Shown here piece after piece: positions 12,301-24,300 of a stretch of 64,000 nucleotides of DNA. How positions within the stretch are numbered: the first letter of the stretch is position 1; each line of letters begins with the position of its first letter. The notes below the pieces were generated by a model. The model did no database searches and was not told the DNA's origin. It saw only the letters and a list, made by a program, of their open reading frames with translations. The position numbers were made by a program, and so were the translations under genes. Origin of the DNA: Halomonas huangheensis. GTDB lineage: Bacteria > Pseudomonadota > Gammaproteobacteria > Pseudomonadales > Halomonadaceae. The stretch lies in NCBI RefSeq assembly GCF_001431725.1, contig NZ_CP013106.1, positions 2,542,001 to 2,606,000 on the forward strand. The letters run 5' to 3'.

Positions 12301-15300
12301 CGTCACTCGCCGTACCGTCGGCGTCCTCCGGGGTCACCACCGGCGGCGCGTCGGTCTGGCCGGTGATGGTGATCGTCAGCGTCGCTTCACTCGCGTCACC
12401 ATCGGCGTCGGTCAGGGTATAGACCAGGCTCTCGGTCAGCGTGTCGCCGTCATCCAGCGCCTGTACCGCTGCGAGGCTGTTGTCGAGTTCGTACGACCAG
12501 CTGCCATCACCGTTGTCGGTGAAGCTGCCGTACTGTGCCGCCGTCGGGTCATTGAAGGCCACACGGCCGAGGCCGTCGGCACTCTGGGTGTCGTTGGTCA
12601 ATACGGTTCCCGTCACCGGGTCGACCGCATCCTCCTCGACGCTTGCGCTGTCGTCGGCAGCCGTTGGTTCGGTGTCCAGCGTCTCCACCGTCAAGGTGCC
12701 GGTGGTGCTCTCGCCGGCCACGTCAGTCACGGTGACGTCGAAGCTGTCGAGCTGCTCCTCGCGGTGATCCTCGGCATCACTGTCTTCGGTATAGCTGTAG
12801 CGGATCACGCCGGTGGCCGCGTCGTAATCGGTCACCGTCAATGAGCCGCGCTCCGTGGTCGCGATCGCGATCGGGTTGTCGGCACTCGCCGAGGTCACGT
12901 CCACCCCGCCCACGCTCACCGCGGCAATGCCGGCCTCGGCACTCACCGTCAGTGTGCCGGTCACCGTCTCGCCGCTACCTTCGGTCACGCTGTTGTCGGC
13001 GTCACTCGCCGTACCGTCGGCGTCCTCCGGGGTCACCACCGGCGGCGCGTCGGTCTGGCCGGTGATGGTGATCGTCAGCGTCGCCTCACTCGCGTCACCA
13101 TCGGCGTCGGTCAGGGTATAGACCAGACTCTCGGTCAGCGTCTCGCCGTCGTCCAGCGCCTGTACCGCTGCGAGGCTGTTGTCGAGTTCGTACGACCAGC
13201 TGCCATCACCATTGTCGGTGAAGGTACCGTACTGTGCCGCCGTCGGGTCATTGAAGGCCACGCTGCCGAGGCCATCGGCACTCTGGGTGTCGTTGGTCAG
13301 CACATCGCCGGTCAGGGCGGTGCTGGTGTCTTCGGCCAGTTCGGCGCTGTCGTCGGCAGCGCTCGGTTCGGTGTCCAGTGTCTCCACCGTCAGCGTGCCG
13401 CTGGTGCTCTCGCCGGCGACGTCGGTCACGGTGACGTCGAAGCTGTCGAGCTGCTCCTCGCGGTGATCCTCGGCATCACTGTCTTCGGTATAGCTGTAGC
13501 GGATCACGCCAGTGGCCGCGTCGTAGTCGGTCACCGTCAGTGAGCCACGATCGGTGGTGGCAACCGCGATCGGGTTGTCGGCGCTGGCGGAGGTCACGTC
13601 CACGCCGCCCACGCTCACCGCGGCAATGCCGGCCTCGGCACTCACCGTCAGCGTGCCGGTCACCGTCTCGCCGGAGCCTTCGGTCACGCTGTTGTCGGCA
13701 TCACTCGCCGTGCCATCAGCGTCCTCCGGGGTCACCACCGGCGGCGCGTCGGTCTGGCCGGTGATGGTGATCGTCAGCGTCGCCTCACTCGCGTCACCAT
13801 CGGCGTCGGTCAGGGTATAGACCAGGCTCTCGGTCAGCGTCTCGCCGTCATCCAGCGCCTGTACCGCTGCGAGGCTGTTGTCGAGTTCGTACGACCAGGT
13901 CCCATCACCGTGGTCGGTGAAGCTGCCGTACTGTGCCGCCGTCGGGTCATTGAAGGCCACGCTGCCGAGGCCGTCGGCACTCTGGGTGTCGTTGGTCAGC
14001 ACATCCCCGCTCAGGGCGGTGCTGGTGTCTTCGGCCAGTTCGGCGCTGTCGTCGGCAGCGCTCGGTTCGGTATCCAGCGTCTCCACCGTCAAGGTGCCGC
14101 TGGTGCTCTCGCCGGCCACGTCGGTCACGGTGACGTCGAAGCTGTCGACCTGTGCGGCATCGTCAGTGTGGTCTTCGGCATCACTGTCTTCGGTGTAGCT
14201 GTAGCGGATCACGCCCGTGGCCGCGTCGTAGTCGGTCACCGTCAGCGAGCCACGCTCCGTGGTGGCAATCGCGATCGGGTTGTCGGCACTGGCGGAGGTC
14301 ACGTCCACGCCGCCCACGCTCACCGCGGCAATGCCGGCCTCGGCACTCACCGTCAATGTGCCGGTCACCGTCTCGCCGCTGCCTTCGGTCACGCTGTTGT
14401 CGGCGTCACTCGCCGTGCCATCAGCATCCTCTGGGGTCACCACCGGCGGTGCATCGCTCTGGCCGGTAATGGTGATCGTCAGCGTCGCCTCACTCGCATC
14501 ACCATCGGCGTCGGTCAGGGTGTAGACCAGCGTCTCGGTCAGCGTCTCGCCGTCATCCAGCGCCTGCACGGCCGGCAACTCGTTGTTCAACGCATACGTC
14601 CAGGTCCCATCACCGTTGTCGGTGAAGGTACCGTACTGCGTCGCCGTCGGGTCATTGAAGGCCACACGGCCGAGGCCGTCGGCACTCTGGGTGTCGTTGG
14701 TCAATACGGTTCCCGTCACCGGGTCGACCGCATCCTCCTCGACGCTTGCGCTGTCGTCGGCAGCCGTTGGTTCGGTGTCCAGCGTCTCCACCGTCAAGGT
14801 GCCGGTGGTGCTCTCGCCGGCGACGTCGGTCACGGTGACGTCGAAGCTGTCGACCTGTGCGGCATCGTCAGTGTGGTCTTCGGCATCACTGTCTTCGGTG
14901 TATGCGTAACGGATCACGCCGGTGGCCGCGTCGTAGTCGGTCACCGTCAATGAGCCACGCTCCGTGGTGGCGATCGCGATCGGGTTGTCGGCACTCGCCG
15001 AGGTGACGTCCACGCCGCCCACGCTCACCGCGGCAATGCCGGCCTCGGCACTCACCGTCAGCGTGCCGGTCACCGTTTCGCCACTGCCTTCGGTCACGCT
15101 GTTGTCGGCATCACTCGCCGTGCCGTCGGCGTCCTCCGGGGTCACCACCGGCGGCGCGTCGGTCTGGCCGGTGATGGTGATCGTCAGCGTCGCCTCACTC
15201 GCGTCACCATCGGCGTCGGTCAGGGTATAGACCAGGCTCTCGGTCAGCGTGTCGCCGTCATCCAGCGCCTGTACCGCTGCGAGGCTGTTGTCGAGTTCGT

Positions 15301-18300
15301 ACGACCAAGTCCCATCACCATTGTCGGTGAAGCTGCCGTACTGTGCCGCCGTCGGATCATTGAAGGCCACACGGCCGAGGCCATCGGCACTCTGGGTGTC
15401 GTTGGTCAATACGGTTCCCGTCACCGGGTCGACCGCATCCTCCTCGACGCTTGCACTGTCGTCGGCAGCCGTTGGTTCGGTGTCCAGCGTCTCCACCGTC
15501 AAGGTGCCGCTGGTGCTCTCGCCGGCCACGTCGGTCACGGTGACGTCGAAGCTGTCGACCTGTGCGGCATCGTCAGTGTGGTCTTCGGCGTCGCTGTCTT
15601 CGGTGTAGCTGTAGCGGATCACGCCAGTGGCCGCGTCGTAGTCGGTCACCGTCAGCGAGCCACGCTCGGTGGTGGCAATCGCGATCGGGTTGTCGGCGCT
15701 GGCGGAGGTCACGTCCACGCCGCCCACGGTTACCGCGGCAATGCCGGCCTCGGCACTCACCGTCAGCGTGCCGGTCACCGTCTCGCCGCTGCCTTCGGTC
15801 ACGCTGTTGTCGGCGTCACTCGCCGTGCCATCAGCATCCTCTGGGGTCACCACCGGCGGTGCATCGCTCTGGCCGGTAATGGTGATCGTCAGCGTCGCCT
15901 CACTCGCGTCACCATCGGCGTCGGTCAGGGTATAGACCAGGCTCTCGGTCAGCGTCTCGCCGTCGTCCAGCGCCTGCACGGCCGGCAGTGAGTTGTCCAA
16001 CGCATACGACCAGCTGCCATCACCGTTGTCGGTGAAGCTGCCGTACTGTGCCGCCGTCGGGTCATTGAAGGCCACGCTGCCGAGGCCGTCGGCACTCTGG
16101 GTGTCGTTGGTCAGCACATCCCCGCTCAGGGCGGTGCTGGTGTCTTCGGCGATGCTGGCCGCGTCGTCCTCGGCCGTCGGTTCGGTATCCAGCGTCTCCA
16201 CCGTCAGTGTGCCGGTGGTGCTCTCGCCGGCCACGTCGGTCACGGTGACGTCGAAGCTGTCGACCTGTGCGGCATCGTCAGTGTGGTCTTCGGCGTCGCT
16301 GTCTTCGGTGTAGCTGTAGCGGATCACGCCGGTGGCCGCGTCATAATCGGTCACCGTCAGCGAGCCACGATCCGTGGTGGCAATCGCGATCGGGTTGTCG
16401 GCACTGGCCTGGGTCACGTCCACGCCACCCACGGTTACCGCGGCAATGCCGGCCTCGGCACTCACCGTCAGCGTGCCGGTCACCGTTTCGCCGCTGCCTT
16501 CGGTCACGCTGTTGTCGGCGTCACTCGCCGTACCGTCGGCGTCCTCCGGGGTCACCACCGGCGGTGCATCGGTCTGGCCGGTGATGGTGATCGTCAGCGT
16601 CGCTTCACTGGTGTCGCCATCGGCGTCGGTCACGGTGTAGACCAGACTCTCGGTCAGCGTCTCGCCGTCATCCAGCGCCTGCACGGCCGCCAGTGAGTTG
16701 TCCAGCTCGTACGACCAGGTGCCGTCACCGTTGTCGGTGAAGGTACCGAACTGTGCCGCCGTCGGATCATTGAAGGCCACCTCTTCGGCATCGGCACTGT
16801 GCGTGTCGTTGTCCGCCACGTTGCCGGTCACCGCCGTGGTGCTGTCTTCGGCGATGCTGGCCGTGTCGTCTTCGGCCGTCGGCTCGGTATCCAGCGTCTC
16901 CACCGTCAGTGTGCCGCTGGTGCTCTCACCGGCCACGTCGGTCACGGTGACGTCGAAGCTGTCGACCTGCGCCGTCTGGTGATCTTCCGCATCGCTGTCT
17001 TCGGTGTAGCTGTAGCTGATCACGCCGGTGGCCGCGTCATAATCGGTCACCGTCAGCGAGCCACGATCCGTGGTGGCAATCGCGATCGGGTTGTCGGCAC
17101 TGGCCTGGGTCACGTCCACGCCACCCACGGTTACCGCGGCAATGCCGGCCTCGGCACTCACCGTCAGCGTGCCGGTCACCGTTTCGCCGCTGCCTTCGGT
17201 CACGCTGTTGTCGGCGTCACTCGCCGTACCGTCGGCGTCCTCCGGGGTCACCACCGGCGGTGCATCGGTCTGGCCGGTGATGGTGATCGTCAGCGTCGCT
17301 TCACTGGTGTCGCCATCGGCGTCGGTCACGGTGTAGACCAGACTCTCGGTCAGCGTCTCGCCGTCATCCAGCGCCTGCACGGCCGCCAGTGAGTTGTCCA
17401 GCTCGTACGACCAGGTGCCGTCACCGTTGTCGGTGAAGGTACCGAACTGTGCCGCCGTCGGATCATTGAAGGCCACCTCTTCGGCATCGGCACTGTGCGT
17501 GTCGTTGTCCGCCACGTTGCCGGTCACCGCCGTGGTGCTGTCTTCGGCGATGCTGGCCGTGTCGTCTTCGGCCGTCGGCTCGGTATCCAGCGTCTCCACC
17601 GTCAGTGTGCCGCTGGTGCTCTCACCGGCCACGTCGGTCACGGTGACGTCGAAGCTGTCGACCTGCGCCGTCTGGTGATCTTCCGCATCGCTGTCTTCGG
17701 TGTAGCTGTAGCTGATCACGCCGGTGGCCGCGTCATAATCGGTCACCGTCAGCGAGCCACGATCCGTGGTGGCAATCGCGATCGGGTTGTCGGCGCTGGC
17801 GGAGGTCACGTCCACGCCGCCCACGCTCACCGCGGCAATGCCGGCCTCGGCACTCACCGTCAGCGTGCCGGTCACCGTTTCGCCGCTGCCTTCGGTCACG
17901 CTGTTGTCGGCATCACTCGCCGTGCCGTCGGCGTCCTCCGGGGTCACCACCGGCGGCGCATCGCTCTGGCCGGTAATGGTGATCGTCAGCGTCGCCTCAC
18001 TCGCGTCACCATCGGCATCGGTCAGGGTATAGACCAGGCTCTCGGTCAGCGTCTCGCCGTCATCCAGCGCCTGTACCGCTGCGAGGCTGTTGTCGAGTTC
18101 GTACGACCAGGTCCCATCACCGTTGTCGGTGAAGCTGCCGTACTGTGCCGCCGTCGGGTCATTGAAGGCCACGCTGCCGAGGCCATCGGCACTCTGGGTG
18201 TCGTTGGTCAGCACATCCCCGCTCAGGGCGGTGCTGGTGTCTTCGGCCAGTTCGGCGCTGTCGTCGGCAGCGCTCGGTTCGGTATCCAGCGTCTCCACCG

Positions 18301-21300
18301 TCAAGGTGCCGCTGGTGCTCTCGCCGGCCACGTCGGTCACGGTGACGTCGAAGCTGTCGAGCTGCTCCTCGCGGTGATCTTCCGCATCGCTGTCTTCGGT
18401 GTATGCGTAACGGATCACGCCCGTGGCCGCGTCATAATCGGTCACCGTCAGCGAGCCACGCTCGGTCGTGGCAATCGCGATCGGGTTGTCGGCACTGGCG
18501 GAGGTCACGTCCACACCGCCCACGCTCACCGCGGCAATGCCGGCCTCGGCACTCACCGTCAGCGTGCCGGTCACCGTCTCGCCGGAGCCTTCGGTCACGC
18601 TGTTGTCGGCATCACTCGCCGTGCCGTCGGCGTCCTCTGGGGTCACCACCGGCGGTGCATCGCTCTGGCCGGTGATGGTGATCGTCAGCGTCGCCTCACT
18701 CGCGTCACCATCGGCGTCGGTCAGGGTATAGACCAGCGTCTCGGTCAGCGTCTCGCCGTCATCCAGTGCCTGTACCGCTGCGAGGCTGTTGTCGAGTTCG
18801 TACGACCAGGTCCCGTCACCATTGTCGGTGAAGCTGCCGTACTGTGTCGCCGTCGGGTCATTGAAGGCCACGCTGCCGAGGCCGTCGGCACTCTGGGTGT
18901 CGTTGGTCAATACGGTTCCCGTCACCGGGTCGACCGCATCCTCCTCGACGCTTGCGCTGTCGTCGGCAGCCGTTGGTTCGGTGTCCAGCGTCTCCACCGT
19001 CAAGGTGCCGGTGGTGCTCTCGCCGGCGACGTCGGTCACGGTGACGTCGAAGCTGTCGAGCTGTGCGGCATCGTCAGTGTGGTCTTCGGCATCACTGTCT
19101 TCGGTGTATGCGTAACGGATCACGCCGGTGGCCGCGTCGTAGTCGGTCACCGTCAATGAGCCACGCTCCGTGGTGGCGATCGCGATCGGGTTGTCGGCAC
19201 TCGCCGAGGTCACATCCACGCCGCCCACGCTCACCGCGGCAATGCCGGCTTCCGCACTCACGGTCACCGTACCGGTCACCGTTGCACCGCTGTCTTCCAC
19301 CACGCTGTTGTCCGCGCTGCTCGCGGTACCGTCGCTGTCCTCCGGAGTCACCACCGGCGGCGCATCGGTCTGGCCGGTGATGGTGATCGTCAGCGTCGCT
19401 TCACTGGTGTCGCCATCGGCATCGGTCACGGTGTAGACCAGACTCTCGGTCAGCGTCTCACCGTCATCCAGCGCCTGCACGGCCGGCAGTGAGTTGTCGA
19501 GTTCGTACGACCAGCTGCCATCACCGTTGTCGGTGAAGGTACCGTACTGCGTCGCCGTCGGGTCATTGAAGGCCACGCTGCCGAGGCCGTCGGCACTCTG
19601 GGTGTCGTTGGCCAGCACATCGCCGGTCAGGGCGGTGCTGGTGTCTTCGGCCAGTTCGGCGCTGTCGTCGGCAGCGCTCGGTTCGGTATCCAGCGTCTCC
19701 ACCGTCAAGGTGCCGCTGGTGCTCTCGCCGGCCACGTCGGTCACGGTGACGTCGAAGCTGTCGACCTGTGCGGCATCGTCAGTGTGGTCTTCGGCGTCGC
19801 TGTCTTCGGTGTAGCTGTAGCGGATCACGCCCGTGGCCGCGTCGTAGTCGGTCACCGTCAGCGAGCCACGCTCCGTGGTGGCAATCGCGATCGGGTTGTC
19901 GGCACTGGCGGAGGTCACGTCCACGCCGCCCACGCTCACCGCGGCAATGCCGGCTTCCGCACTCACGGTCACCGTACCGGTCACCGTTGCACCGCTGTCT
20001 TCCACCACGCTATTGTCGGCGCTGCTCGCGGTACCGTCGCTGTCCTCCGGAGTCACCACCGGCGGTGCATCGGTCTGGCCGGTGATGGTGATCGTCAGCG
20101 TCGCTTCACTGGTGTCGCCATCGGCATCGGTCACGGTGTAGACCAGACTCTCGGTCAGCGTCTCACCGTCATCCAGCGCCTGCACGGCCGCCAGTGAGTT
20201 GTCCAGCTCGTACGACCAGGTGCCGTCACCGTTGTCGGTGAAGGTACCGAACTGTGCCGCCGCCGGATCATTGAAGGCCACCTCTTCGGCATCGGCACTG
20301 TGCGTGTCGTTGTCCGTCACGTTGCCGGTCACCGTGGTGCTGTCTTCGGCGATGCTGGCCGTGTCGTCCTCGGCCGTCGGCACATCGTCCAGAACGTCAA
20401 TACCCAGCTTCGCGGTGGCGGTGTCGCCATCGGAGTCGGTGACTTCCAGGTTGAAGATGTCACGCACATGGTCGGCGGCGGTACCGCCACCATCGACGTG
20501 CTCGTCGGTGCTGCCGTTGAGCGTGTAGCTCCAGCTGTAGACGCCATCCGTCTCGGTCACGGTCAACGTACCGAGGTCGGTGGTGACCGTGATGCCGTCA
20601 CTACCGGCATTGGTCACATCGGTGCCGTTGACGGTCAGGGCCTGCAGGTCGTCGCCGCGGGTCTCGATATTGAACACGCCCGAGGTGGTCTCGCTGTCGG
20701 CGTCCGCATCGCTGCCACCACTCAGGCCCGCCTCGTCGACGGTATACAGCGCGTCGCCTGCAGCCGGATCGATATCGTCGTTCGGATCATCGGGATCACC
20801 CGGATCAGGACCATCCGGTACGCCGGGTTCCTCCGGCGGTACCACGATCTCCGGCGTGGAGTCGGCATCCACCGTCACCGTCAGCGTGGCATCGCTGGTA
20901 TCACCATCGGCGTCGGTGATGGTGTAGTCGATCAGGGCATCGCCTTCAAAGCCCGGCGCCGGGGTGAAGGTTACCGTGCCATCGGCATTGAACGTCAGGT
21001 CGCCATCATCAGTGTTCTGCAGCGCGGCATGCGTCAGGGTCGCGCCATCGGCGCCCTGGGTATCGCTGGTGCCATCGCTGTTGGTCAGCACGTTGTAGCT
21101 GACCGCCTCGTCCTCGCCAGTGGTGGTCGTGTCGTCCACCGCGGTCGGCACATCGTCCTGAACGTCGATGCCCAGCTTCGCGGTGGCGGTGTCGCCATCG
21201 GAGTCGGTGACTTCCAGGTTGAAGATGTCACGCACGTTGTCGGCATCGGTGCTGTCGACTGTGCTGTGCTCGTCGGTGCTGCCGTCGAGCGTATAGCTCC

Positions 21301-24300
21301 AGCTGTAGACGCCATCCGTCTCGGTCACGGTCAACGTACCGAGGTCGGTGGTGACCGTGATGCCGTCACTACCGGCATTGGTCACATCGGTGCCGTTGAC
21401 GGTCAGGGCCTGCAGGTCGTCGCCGCGGGTGCCGATATTGAACACCCCCGAGGTGGTCTCGCTGTCGGCGGCCGCATCGCTGCCACCGCTCAGGCCCGCC
21501 TCATCGACGGTATACAGCGCATCGCCTGCGGCCGGATCGATGTCGTCGTTCGGGTCATCGGGATCACCCGGATCAGGACCATCCGGCACACCGGGGTCTT
21601 CCGGCGGCACGACGATCTCCGGCGTGGAATCAGGTGCGACGGTGACCGTCAGCGTGGCATCGCTGGTATCGCCATCGGCATCGGTGATGGTGTAGTCGAT
21701 CAGTGCATCGCCTTCAAAGCCCGGTGCCGGGGTGAAGGTTACCGTGCCATCGGCCTCGAAGGTCAGCGTGCCCTGGCTGTCGTCGACCAGGCTCGCGGCA
21801 GTCAGGATCGCGCCATCGGCGCCCTGGGTATCGCTGGTGCCATCGCTGTTGGTCAGCACGTTGTAGCTGACCGCCTCGTCCTCGCTGGTGGTGGTCGTGT
21901 CGTCCACCGCCGTCGGCACGTCGTCCTGAACGTCGATGCCCAGCTTCGCGGTGGCGGTGTCGCCATCGGAGTCGGTGACTTCCAGGTTGAAGATGTCACG
22001 CACGTTGTCGGCATCGGTGCTGTCGACCGTGCTGTGATCGGTGGTGTTGTCGCTGAGTGTGTAGCTCCAGCTGTAGACGCCATCCGTCTCGGTCACGGTC
22101 AACGTACCGAGGTCGGTGGTGACCGTGATGCCGTCACTACCGGCATTGGTCACATCGGTGCCGTTGACGGTCAGGGCCTGCAGGTCGTCGCCGCGGGTCT
22201 CGATATTGAACACGCCCGAGGTGGTCTCGCTGTCGGCATCCGCATCGCTGCCACCGCTCAGGCCCGCCTCGTCGACGCTGTACAGTGCATCGCCTGCGGT
22301 CAGATCGATGTCGTCGTTCGGGTCATCGGGATCACCCGGGTCGGGACCATCCGGCACACCGGGTTCCTCCGGCGGCACCACAATCTCCGGCGTGGAGTCG
22401 GCATCCACCGTCACCGTCAACGTCGCGGTGCTGGTATCACCATCGGCGTCGGTGATGGTGTAGTCGATCAGGGCATCGCCTTCGAAGCCCGGCGCCGGGG
22501 TAAAGGTCACCGTGCCATCGGCCTCGAAGGTCAGCGTGCCCTGGCTGTCGTCGACCAGGCTCGCGGCAGTCAGGATCGCGCCATCGGCGCCCTGGGTATC
22601 ACTGGTGCCATCGCTGTTGGTCAGCACGTTGTAGCTGACCGACTTGTCTTCGCCGGTAGTGGTCGTGTCGTCCACCGCGGTCGGCACATCATCCTGAACG
22701 TCGATGCCCAGCTTCGCGGTGGCGGTGTCGCCATCGGAGTCGGTGACTTCCAGGTTGAAGATGTCACGCACATGGTCGGCGGCGGTGCCGCCACCATCGA
22801 CGTGCTCGTCGGTGCTGCCGTTGAGCGTATAGCTCCAGCTGTAGACGCCATCCGTCTCGGTCACGGTCAGCGTGCCGAGGTCGGTGGTGATCGTGATGCC
22901 GGCACTACCGGCATTGGTCACATCGGTGCCATTGACGGTCAGACTCTGCAGGCTGTCGCCGCGGGTGTCGATATTGAACACCCCCGAGGTGGTCTCGCTG
23001 TCGGCATCCGCATCGCTGCCACCGCTCAGGCCCGCCTCGTCGACGCTGTACAGTGCATCGCCTGCGGTCGGATCGATGTCGTCGTTCGGGTCATCGGGAT
23101 CGCCCGGATCTGGACCATCCGGCACACCGGGCTCCTCCGGCGGTACCACGATCTCCGGCGTGGAGTCGGCATCCACCGTCACCGTCAGGGTGGCATCGCT
23201 GGTATCGCCATCGGCATCGGTGATGGTGTAGTTGATCAGTGCATCGTCTTCGAAGCCCGGCGCCGGGGTGAAGGTTACCGTGCCATCGGCATTGAACGTC
23301 AGATCGCCATCATCAGCGTTCTGCAGCGCGGCATGCGTCAGGATCGCGCCATCGGCGCCCTGGGTATCGCTGGTGCCATCGCTGTTGGTCAGCACATTGT
23401 AGCTGACCGCCTTGTCCTCGCCGGTGGTGGTCGTGTCATCCACCGCCGTCGGCACGTCATCCTGAATATCAATACCCAGCTTCGCGGTGGCGGTGTCGCC
23501 ATCGGAGTCGGTGACTTCCAGGTTGAAGATGTCACGCACGTGATCGGCGGCGGTGCCGCCACCATCGACGTGCTCGTCAGTGCTGCCGTCGAGCGTATAG
23601 CTCCAGCTGTAGACACCGCCGTTTTCGGTGACGGTCAGCGTGCCGTACTCGCCCGCGATCTCGATGCTGTCGGGCGCACTGTCGGCGCTGAGCAGCGCGG
23701 TCACATTGGTGCCGTTGACCGTCAGCTGCTGCAGCTCATCGCCGAAGGTGTCGATATTGAACACGCCCGAGGTCGTCGCACTGCCGTCGCCGGCACGGCT
23801 GCCGTCGGCCAGCCCGGCTTCCTCGACGCTGTACAACGCATCCCCTGCGCTCGGATCGATGTCGTCGTTCGGGTCATCGGGGTCGCCCGGATCAGGACCA
23901 TCCGGCACACCGGGCTCCTCCGGCGGTACCACGATCTCAGGCGTGGAGTCTTCCGCCACCGTTACCGTCAGCGTCGCGGTGCTGGTATCGCCATCGGCGT
24001 CGGTGATGGTGTAGTCGATCAGCACATCGCCCTCGACGCCTGCGGTCGGGGTAAAGATCACCGTGCCGTCGGCCTCGAAGGTCAGCGTGCCTAGGCTGTC
24101 GTCGGCCAGGCTCGCGGCAGTCAGGGTCGCGCCATCCGCGCCCTGGGTATCGCTGGTGCCGTCGCTGTTGGTCAGCACGTTGTAGCTGACCGCCTCATCC
24201 TCGCCGGTGGTGGTTGTGTCATCCACCGCGGTCGGCACATCGTCTTGGATATCGATACCCAGCTTCGCCGTCGCCGTGTCACCGTCGCTGTCGGTGACTT

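Noticed and set aside
6431..12844. A 2137-codon open frame on the plus strand inside the adhesin gene, with repeated segments
   Set aside because: It is antisense to the repeat array. Repetition keeps the same shadow frame free of stops in every unit; composition (His/Arg/Gly-rich) and lack of ribosome site show it is not a protein gene. The same applies to the frames at 3776-5452, 13910-14953, 17495-19159, 20300-24094 and 24245-25327.
4237..20380. The regularly spaced array as a CRISPR or satellite
   Set aside because: Units are ~700 bp, coding and without short repeat/spacer structure; they are protein domains.
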